Assembly: GCA_934661765.1 (NCBI GenBank)
Contig: CAKUJT010000077.1
Location: 1 to 10,796 of the forward strand
DNA from: an uncultured Senegalimassilia sp.
GTDB lineage: Bacteria > Actinomycetota > Coriobacteriia > Coriobacteriales > Eggerthellaceae
DNA: 10,796 bases
Direction of reading: 5' to 3'
Every line of letters begins with the position of its first letter. The stretch's first letter is position 1. Of the stretch, positions 5,724-10,796 are shown one piece after another. The notes below the pieces were generated by a model. The model made no database searches and was not told the origin of the DNA. It was given only the letters and a program-made list of their open reading frames with translations. The translations under genes and the position numbers were made by a program.

Positions 5724-5972
5724 CTAGGCCGTGGCGGCGGGCAGCTCGTCGCCCGCCAGGTCAGGGAACTCCTTGATGAGGTCGATGGTTTCCTGCGCGT
5801 AATCGGGGTCGACCACCTCGATGGCAAAGCCGGCGTGCACGAGCACGAAATCGCCGACGCCCGCCTGCGGCGTGAGGTCGATGGACACGCTGCGCGTGAC
5901 GCCGAGGATGTCCACCGTGGCCATGCCGTCGCCGTCAAGCTGCGCGATCTTCGCGGGAATAGCTAGGCACAT
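5724..5972 (-). CDS. hypC: Hydrogenase maturation chaperone HypC
   Basis: HypC is a small chaperone that binds the iron precursor with HypD and then escorts it to the hydrogenase large subunit. The 82-residue product begins MCLAIPAKI, the family's invariant N-terminus whose Cys2 is essential once Met is removed; this fixes the start at 5972. An upstream in-frame ATG at 5993 would bury Cys2 and is rejected. AAGAAGG lies 6 nt before the chosen ATG. Other family marks are VDILGVTRSVSIDL (20-33) and the GVGDFVLVHAGFAIEVVD block (about 38-55). The Ala/Glu-rich C-terminal tail after about residue 60 is ordinary. It lies 73 bp after hypF in the order hypF-hypC-hypD. Confidence 0.96.
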   Translation of the reverse strand: MCLAIPAKIAQLDGDGMATVDILGVTRSVSIDLTPQAGVGDFVLVHAGFAIEVVDPDYAQETIDLIKEFPDLAGDELPAATA

Positions 5973-6045
5973 TCGCTGCCTTCTTCCTTCCATGATGAGA
6001 CGTTTTCGGGATGCGCAGTTGGGCGCTTGCGCGCCTTCCGATCTG

Positions 6046-8499
6046 CTACTTCCCCGTCGTCTCGTCCGTTTGTCTTGCTGCCCATGCTACCACAGCCTGT
6101 CCGTAGGAGATGCAGCCGTCGCTGGGCGGCAGGTCGCGGTTAAGCGCCACCGTGAAGCCGTTGCCTTGCAGCGCCGGCACGGCGTGCTCGAGCAAGTAAC
6201 GGTTGAGGAACACGCCGCCCGAGAGCGCCACCGTGGTGATGCCGTAGAGGCTTTGCACCAGCTGAGCAGCCATAACGATGGCATTCACGAACGCATCGTG
6301 GAAGCGGCGCGCGATGGTTGCCACGGGAACGCCGGAGGCGATGTCGTCGAGGAGCGCCTTGAACGCCGGCGCCGCGTCGAACAGCAGGACCGACGTGTCG
6401 AGCGCGGTGCTGGTTTCGGTGGCCGTATTCTTCACGACATCTATATGGTAGGCGTCGGTGGCCGGCAGCCCCTCGGGGACCGCGCCTATGGCCGCCTCGA
6501 GCTCGATGGCCGGCTGGCCATCGTAGGACGGCTGGCGGCACACGCCGAGCAGGGCGCTGGCGGCATCGAACAGGCGCCCGACCGAGGAGGTATAGGGCGT
6601 GTTCAGGCCGCGCTCGATCATCTGGTCGCACACCTCGGCCTGGTCACCCAGCGCCAGCAGCGCATCGGCGGCGCCGGGATGCTCCAGCAGGTCGAACTCG
6701 TACAGCACGCCGTAGGCCATGCGCAGCGGGTTGCGCACCGCCGCCGCGCCGCCGGGCATGGGCACGTAAGCGAAGTTGGCGAAGCGCTCGTAGGCCTGCT
6801 GGTTGGCGAGCAGGACCTCGCCGCCCCACACGCGACCGTCGGCGCCGTAGCCCGTGCCGTCGAACGCGATGCCGCACACGGGGCCGAACAGGCCGTTCTC
6901 CCCCAGCACCGAGGCGATGTGCGCATGGTGGTGCTGCACCTCGGTCAAGGGCAGGTTGTTGCGTTGCGCCTGCTCGCGAGCCCATTTGCTTGCGAGGTAC
7001 TCGGGATGCGCGTCGCAGGCGAGACGGCGCGGGATTTCCTGAAACAGCTGACGATAGCGCTCTTCGGCCTCGAGCCAGGCGTCATAGGTTTCCGCGTTCT
7101 CGACGTCGCCGATATGCTGCGAGACGAACGCGTCGGGGCGCTGGTCGTCGGCCGCGGCGGCGCGCACCAGGGTGAACGTGGCCTTCTGCTCCGAGCCCGT
7201 GGCCAGCAGGGCTTCCTGCTTGGGCTGCGCTTCGGGGCAGTCGAGCGCGATGGGCAGCGGGGCGAAGCCGCGAGCACGGCGGATGAACTGGATGGCCTGC
7301 TCGTCGCCTACGCGCACCACGCGCAGCACCGAGTCGTCGTAGCGCGACAGGATGCGGCGGTTGTTGCCCAGGACGGCATCGGCGATGCCGGCGAACTTGA
7401 CCAACGCCTGATCGTCGTCGGTGACGATGGGTTCGTTATGCAGGTTCCCCGAGGTCATGACCAACATGGGAAGCGCGGAATCACCCTGCTGGGCGCGCAG
7501 GGCCTCCGCGAAATCATGGAGCAGCAGATGCTGGACGGGCGTGCAGGGCAGCATGACGCCCAGCTCGGGAAGGTTGTCGGCCAAGCCGGCGGCGAACTGC
7601 GCCTCGGTCCGCTTGCGCAGCAGCACGATGGGACGCTTGGTGGATTCCAGCGCGCCCTGCTCCGCCTTGTCGACATGGCACACGCGGCGCGCGTCGGCCG
7701 CACCCGCCACCATGACGGCGAACGCCTTGCCCTGGCGGCGCTTGCGCTGGCGCAGCTTCGCCAACGCATCGGGGCTCGAGGCGTCGCACACCAGATGGAA
7801 GCCGCCGAGCCCCTTCACCGCGACGATGCCGCCTTCGAGCAGCAACTTGACCGCTTCCGCGAAGATGTCGTCGGACGCCTCGCGGGTATTGCCCCACTGC
7901 GGCTCCTGCTGGCCTTGGGCAAGGTTCACCCAGCTGATGTGCGGGCCGCAATCCCAACAGGCATCGGGCTGCGCATGGAAGCGGCGGTCGAGCGGGTCGG
8001 CGTATTCGTCGGCGCAACGCGGGCACATGGGGAAATCCTTCATGGACGTTGCAGGGCGATCGTAGGGCAGCGACCCGATGATGGTGAAGCGCGGACCGCA
8101 GTTCGTGCAGTTGATGAACGGATAGCGGTAGCGGCGGTCTGCGGGGTTGAACAGCTCGTCGAGGCAATCGTCGCAGGTGGCAAGGTCGGGGGAAACCAGC
8201 GTGGTCTGCTGGGCGTCGTGATCGTCGGAGAAGCGGATGTCGAACGAGCTGAACCCTTCCAGCGGCACCTCCTTGAGGTCGATCTCCTTGACCTTTGCGG
8301 CGGACGGGGGGTTCATGTGCAGCTCGGTGACGAACTTGTCCAGCAGGTTCGCCTCGCCCTCGGCGTGGATGAACACGCCTTCCACGGCGTTGAGTACCCA
8401 GCCGTTAAGCTGGTATTTCTTCGCCAGACGATACACGAAGGGGCGAAAGCCCACCCCTTGCACGATGCCTTTTACCTGTATGTCGAGCGCTTCGATCAT
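6046..8499 (-). CDS. hypF: Carbamoyltransferase HypF, [NiFe]-hydrogenase maturation
   Basis: HypF uses carbamoyl phosphate and ATP to make carbamoyl-AMP and passes the carbamoyl group to the C-terminal cysteine of HypE, the source of the active-site cyanides. The 817-residue product has all expected domains. There is an acylphosphatase-like domain (about 1-92, with GIVQGVGFRPFVYRLA). Two zinc fingers of C-x2-C-x18-C-x2-C follow (Cys109/112/131/134 and Cys159/162/181/184). Then come a YrdC-like domain (about 208-405, with VKGLGGFHLVCDA and TSGNLHNEPI) and a Kae1-like carbamoyltransferase domain (about 495-817, with HHHAH at 523-527, FDGTGYGADG and ALSGGVFLN at 758-766). It is somewhat longer than the common 750-780 residues, the extra lying near 675-715. 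The ATG at 8499 has AAAGGG 6 nt upstream; an ATG at 8514 has no site. It is the first gene of the hypFCD set, only 48 bp below the pgi terminator. Confidence 0.97.
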   Translation of the reverse strand: MIEALDIQVKGIVQGVGFRPFVYRLAKKYQLNGWVLNAVEGVFIHAEGEANLLDKFVTELHMNPPSAAKVKEIDLKEVPLEGFSSFDIRFSDDHDAQQTTLVSPDLATCDDCLDELFNPADRRYRYPFINCTNCGPRFTIIGSLPYDRPATSMKDFPMCPRCADEYADPLDRRFHAQPDACWDCGPHISWVNLAQGQQEPQWGNTREASDDIFAEAVKLLLEGGIVAVKGLGGFHLVCDASSPDALAKLRQRKRRQGKAFAVMVAGAADARRVCHVDKAEQGALESTKRPIVLLRKRTEAQFAAGLADNLPELGVMLPCTPVQHLLLHDFAEALRAQQGDSALPMLVMTSGNLHNEPIVTDDDQALVKFAGIADAVLGNNRRILSRYDDSVLRVVRVGDEQAIQFIRRARGFAPLPIALDCPEAQPKQEALLATGSEQKATFTLVRAAAADDQRPDAFVSQHIGDVENAETYDAWLEAEERYRQLFQEIPRRLACDAHPEYLASKWAREQAQRNNLPLTEVQHHHAHIASVLGENGLFGPVCGIAFDGTGYGADGRVWGGEVLLANQQAYERFANFAYVPMPGGAAAVRNPLRMAYGVLYEFDLLEHPGAADALLALGDQAEVCDQMIERGLNTPYTSSVGRLFDAASALLGVCRQPSYDGQPAIELEAAIGAVPEGLPATDAYHIDVVKNTATETSTALDTSVLLFDAAPAFKALLDDIASGVPVATIARRFHDAFVNAIVMAAQLVQSLYGITTVALSGGVFLNRYLLEHAVPALQGNGFTVALNRDLPPSDGCISYGQAVVAWAARQTDETTGK

Positions 8500-8547
8500 A
8501 CGACGCCCTTTCATTGAAGGTTTACGTTGTTTTCGCCGGCCGATTCC

Positions 8548-8583
8548 AAAAAACGCGCGTCGGCGAGATTGCCGACGCGCGTT
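8548..8583 (-). terminator. Intrinsic terminator after pgi
   Basis: AACGCGCGTCGGC (8552-8564) pairs perfectly with GCCGACGCGCGTT (8571-8583), a 13-bp stem with a 6-nt loop. On the minus strand the stem runs into six T's (8553-8548). It lies about 27 bp beyond the pgi stop. Confidence 0.95.
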
Positions 8584-8610
8584 GGGTTTCAGCCGTTGAG
8601 CCGAGGGGCG

Positions 8611-10323
8611 TTACGCCTGCTGCAGCTCTTCCAAGATGTCGCACACCACTTCCGCCAGCGCGCGCAGGGTGACGCCCGAGTTATCGGGCAGATGCAGATG
8701 CACGCAGCGGCGACCGCGGCTTGCGAGCGTGACCAGGTCGCCCGAGGCCTGCGCCTTCGCCAAAGAGCCCAGGCTTTCGGCCTCTTCCTTCAGCGGGATG
8801 TCCTTCAGCTCGTCTGCCGACAGGATGAGGAACACACCGCAGTTCGGGCCGCCCTTCTGCAGCTGACCCGTGGAGTGCAGGTAGCGCGGGCCGACTTCCA
8901 GGCACGACACCACGCGGCGCTTCTCGGCCACGCCGTGGCGGATGGTCTCGAGCGCCTCGCGGCGGCCTTCGCCCGTGAACGGGAGGAAGGCGTTGAGCGC
9001 GAAGAAATCACCGGGCTGGATGCTTGCGAGCAGCGCGCGCAGCGATGCGCGCACGTCGGTGCAGTCCTTGAAGCACGGGGCCTGGCGCACCTCCACCTGA
9101 CCCATGTGCACGTCGTCGACGAAGTCCTGCACGTAGTCGGGCTCGGGCTGGCCGTCGCGCAGGATGTCGAGCACCGCGGCCTTGGCCGACGCCACGTCGG
9201 GCTGGTCGAACGGGCAGATCTTCATGAGGTAGCCGCACATGGCGATGGCGTACTCCCACATGATGAAATGCTCGGGCAGCTCGTACACGGACTCGATCTT
9301 GAAGGCCGCGCGCGGGATGGTGGGGTCGATGTAGGACAGGCTCATCTCGAAGTTGTGACGCTCGTCCCACAGGTCGTTCTTCGTTTGGTACATGATGACG
9401 CTGCGGTCGCCCGGGTCCTTCTTGAGCAGCAGCGTGTCGATCTCGATGTTGGGCAGGATGCCCTGGCCGTTCTTGCCGACGCTTTCGGCGACCAGCTGCT
9501 CGATCCACAGGCCGAGCACGCGGCCGCGCTTCTGCGTGAGGAAGCTGAACTTGTTGCGGCCCTGCACGTAGTTGTCGTACAGGAAGGCCGCAAGGCCGAT
9601 GGCCGGGTTGTCGATGGCGTCCTCGCTGCAGGCGCGCTCGGCCTCGACGGCGTGCTGCATGAACTCCTGCAGGTTGATGCCCACGAGCGCGGCGGGCAGC
9701 AGGCCGAACACGGACATGGCGCTGAAGCGGCCGCCCACGGTGGGCTCGCCGGAGAACACCGCGGCCCAGCCCTCCTCGCGAGCCTGCTGCTCGAGCTTGG
9801 AGCCGGGGTCGGTGATGGCCACCAGATGCTGCACCATCTCCTCGTCCGAGATCTGGTCGGCCAGCGCGTCGCGCACGGCGCGCAGCGCCAGGCGCGGCTC
9901 GATGGTGCCGCCCGATTTGGAAGACACGATGAACAGCGTGGAGCGAGGATCTATCTCCGACAGGATGCCGCGCACGCGAACCGGGGAATCGGAATCGAGC
10001 GTGCGGAAGCGCACCAGGGAGGAGTCCGGCTTGTGGTACTTGGTTATGGTCATGGGCGCCTGGGTGGAGCCGCCTTGGCCGATGAGCACCACGGACTTCA
10101 AACCCTGGGCGATGATGGAATCAGCGAATGCCTGAATCTCGTGCAGCGGGTACGGCGGATTCGTTGCGAGGTCCGTCCACCCCATGTAATTCTGTGCGCA
10201 TTCCTGCGCTTCGTCGGAAAAGCCGTAGAGCGTTGCGTCCTTCGCATGAAGGCGGCTGGCAACGCATTCCTTCACCAAGGTTTTGGCGGAGGGGTAGAGC
10301 TTTTCCATATCTCCAGACAGCAT
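8611..10323 (-). CDS. pgi: Glucose-6-phosphate isomerase, transaldolase/PGI-fusion type but stand-alone
   Basis: This enzyme interconverts glucose 6-phosphate and fructose 6-phosphate in glycolysis/gluconeogenesis, in the cytoplasm. The 570-residue product has two SIS-type sugar-isomerase lobes. IGQGGSTQAP (81-90), SSKSGGT (134-140, phosphate binding), ITDPGSKLEQQAREEG (170-185) and GGRFSAMSVFGLLPA (197-211) belong to the first. QLVAESVGKNGQGILP (276-291) matches the PGI signature with catalytic Glu279. GPRYLHSTGQLQKGGP (478-493) contains the late-conserved lysine Lys490. The sequence resembles the isomerase half of bifunctional transaldolase/PGI proteins more than classical Pgi, yet no transaldolase domain is present, and none is seen in the 300 bp upstream. 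The ATG at 10323 has GAAGG 5 nt upstream; a GTG at 10329 overlaps that site and is rejected. An extended -10 promoter lies just upstream and a strong terminator just downstream, so it is monocistronic. Confidence 0.93.
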   Translation of the reverse strand: MLSGDMEKLYPSAKTLVKECVASRLHAKDATLYGFSDEAQECAQNYMGWTDLATNPPYPLHEIQAFADSIIAQGLKSVVLIGQGGSTQAPMTITKYHKPDSSLVRFRTLDSDSPVRVRGILSEIDPRSTLFIVSSKSGGTIEPRLALRAVRDALADQISDEEMVQHLVAITDPGSKLEQQAREEGWAAVFSGEPTVGGRFSAMSVFGLLPAALVGINLQEFMQHAVEAERACSEDAIDNPAIGLAAFLYDNYVQGRNKFSFLTQKRGRVLGLWIEQLVAESVGKNGQGILPNIEIDTLLLKKDPGDRSVIMYQTKNDLWDERHNFEMSLSYIDPTIPRAAFKIESVYELPEHFIMWEYAIAMCGYLMKICPFDQPDVASAKAAVLDILRDGQPEPDYVQDFVDDVHMGQVEVRQAPCFKDCTDVRASLRALLASIQPGDFFALNAFLPFTGEGRREALETIRHGVAEKRRVVSCLEVGPRYLHSTGQLQKGGPNCGVFLILSADELKDIPLKEEAESLGSLAKAQASGDLVTLASRGRRCVHLHLPDNSGVTLRALAEVVCDILEELQQA

Positions 10324-10353
10324 GAGCACCTTCTTTCTGCGTAAGTATTCAGC

Positions 10354-10362
10354 ATTCTAGCA
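10354..10362 (-). promoter_or_regulatory. Extended -10 promoter element of pgi
   Basis: On the minus strand the sequence reads TGC-TAGAAT (10362-10354), an extended -10 (TGn before a 5-of-6 match to TATAAT). No good -35 lies 17 bp upstream, as is usual for extended -10 promoters. Transcription would start near 10347, leaving a short leader of about 24 nt before the ATG at 10323. Confidence 0.5.
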
Positions 10363-10580
10363 AACCGTGGCAGATGGTACCCCGTTTAGACGTCTCCGTG
10401 TGATGGAGTTGTGAACAGGGAAGCGAAACGGTCAGCGTTTAAGGCGGAAAGCGCGTGCTTTATGCGGTTGGAGGGGGCCGGGCAGTCGCTGGCGGCGAGG
10501 AAGCGCCGGCTTGCCGACGGCAATGAGTCGGGCGGGGCGGAAAGCGGGCGCCGCGAGGGACATCCGGGGCGCAAAGCGGC

Positions 10581-10614
10581 GCGACCCGCCCGCGTGTTGC
10601 CACGGGCGGGTCGC
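10581..10614 (-). terminator. Hairpin downstream of the dehydrogenase gene, probable transcript end
   Basis: GCGACCCGCCC (10581-10591) pairs perfectly with GGGCGGGTCGC (10604-10614) over 11 bp, extended by GTG/CAC across a 2-nt bulge. It lies about 26 bp past the stop at 10641. On the minus strand only GCCGCTTTG follows, so the U-run is poor and termination efficiency is uncertain. Confidence 0.6.
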
Positions 10615-10640
10615 GGGCGGCGCCGAACGGGCTCGGGGCA

Positions 10641-10796
10641 CTACAGGTCCAGCTTGTCGATAACCGATCGCAGCGTGGCGGCAGAGGCCTTGAGCTGCTC
10701 GGTCTCCGTCTCGTTGATATTGATGGGCACCTGGTACTCGATGCCGCTGGCGCCGACGACCGCGGGCATGGACAGCACGATGTCGTGCAGGCCGTA
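10641..10796 (-). CDS. L-lactate/malate dehydrogenase family, C-terminal 51 residues, cut by window edge
   Basis: The final 51 codons are present, ending in TAG at 10643-10641. The translation starts YGLHDIVLSMPAVVGASGI, continues through EYQVPINI and NETETEQLKASAATLRSVID, and ends KLDL. The pattern of D-I-x-L-S-x-P-x-V-V-G-x-x-G-I, then a hydrophobic strand and a final helix with L-x-x-S-A-x-x-L-x-x-x-I, is the C-terminus of the NAD-dependent LDH/MDH superfamily, which interconverts pyruvate/lactate or oxaloacetate/malate. The substrate-specificity loop and the catalytic His lie outside the window, so lactate and malate dehydrogenase cannot be told apart. Lactate dehydrogenase is slightly favoured by the SMPAVVGASGI wording and by the glycolytic neighbour pgi. 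Confidence 0.88.
   Translation of the reverse strand, partial: YGLHDIVLSMPAVVGASGIEYQVPININETETEQLKASAATLRSVIDKLDL

Larger units (their letters stand above)
10324..10640. other. GC-rich intergenic region between ldh and pgi
   Basis: This spacer of about 317 bp holds the pgi promoter at its left end and the post-ldh hairpin at its right end. The middle (about 10440-10575) is very GC-rich. Frames crossing it encode only Arg/Pro/Ala-rich nonsense without ribosome sites, so I call no gene. No known RNA element is recognised. Confidence 0.6.

Noticed and set aside
5973..5993. ATG at 5993 for hypC
   Set aside because: HypC needs its cysteine at position 2; the MCLAIPA start at 5972 satisfies this and has its own ribosome site.
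5821..8517. A plus-strand frame of 898 codons opposite hypF, and similar long frames opposite pgi (8527-10344), hypD (4485-5966), the amidinotransferase (2616-3836) and the permease (1203-2429)
   Set aside because: These are by-products of high third-position GC on the real strand. Their translations are low-complexity, lack family motifs and ribosome sites, and the minus-strand genes carry intact catalytic motifs throughout.
10386..10641. Small minus-strand ORFs between ldh and pgi
   Set aside because: They are Arg/Pro/Ala/Ser-rich, lack ribosome sites, overlap the post-ldh hairpin, and look like chance frames in GC-rich DNA.
1..10796. CRISPR arrays, insertion sequences, prophage or toxin-antitoxin genes
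   Set aside because: I saw no regularly spaced repeats, terminal inverted repeats with a transposase, or motifs of such proteins.

Overview
The window looks like chromosomal DNA of a high-GC anaerobic actinobacterium, most likely class Coriobacteriia (Eggerthellaceae-like). This rests on the strong AAGGAGG-type ribosome binding sites, the GC-rich coding sequence, a phosphoglucose isomerase of the type otherwise found fused to transaldolase, and [NiFe]-hydrogenase maturation genes beside central-metabolism genes. It is an inference from gene content, not a database match. All nine recognisable genes lie on the minus strand, so transcription runs from high to low coordinates. The long plus-strand reading frames are antisense shadows of these genes.

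Layout from the right-hand (upstream) end: the last 51 codons of an L-lactate/malate dehydrogenase; a GC-rich spacer holding a hairpin and an extended -10 promoter; a stand-alone transaldolase/PGI-type glucose-6-phosphate isomerase ending in a strong terminator; then hypF, hypC and hypD. These three encode parts of the machinery that makes and delivers the Fe(CN)2CO centre of [NiFe]-hydrogenases. hypE, hypA and hypB are not in the window, and a hairpin with a short U-run lies between hypC and hypD.

Next comes a roughly 755-bp AT-richer gap with no convincing gene. Its low-coordinate part holds a credible promoter and repeated TGCACAA motifs upstream of an arginine:glycine amidinotransferase-family gene. 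That gene ends in a textbook terminator. It is followed by a ten-helix EamA/DMT transporter and an unrecognised 195-residue protein, which together form a likely two-gene operon with its own terminator. At the left edge is the N-terminal part of an MFS metabolite:H+ symporter, preceded by a structured leader that contains a 26-codon ORF overlapping the symporter start.

The least ordinary part is the amidinotransferase region. The enzyme keeps the full Asp-His-Cys triad of vertebrate AGAT but differs at the two positions linked to acceptor choice. Its neighbours are a permease and a protein of unknown function, which suggests an accessory guanidino-compound pathway, perhaps with export or uptake. 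The hyp and pgi genes are conventional. The MFS leader and the TGCACAA repeats are the best candidates for undescribed regulation.
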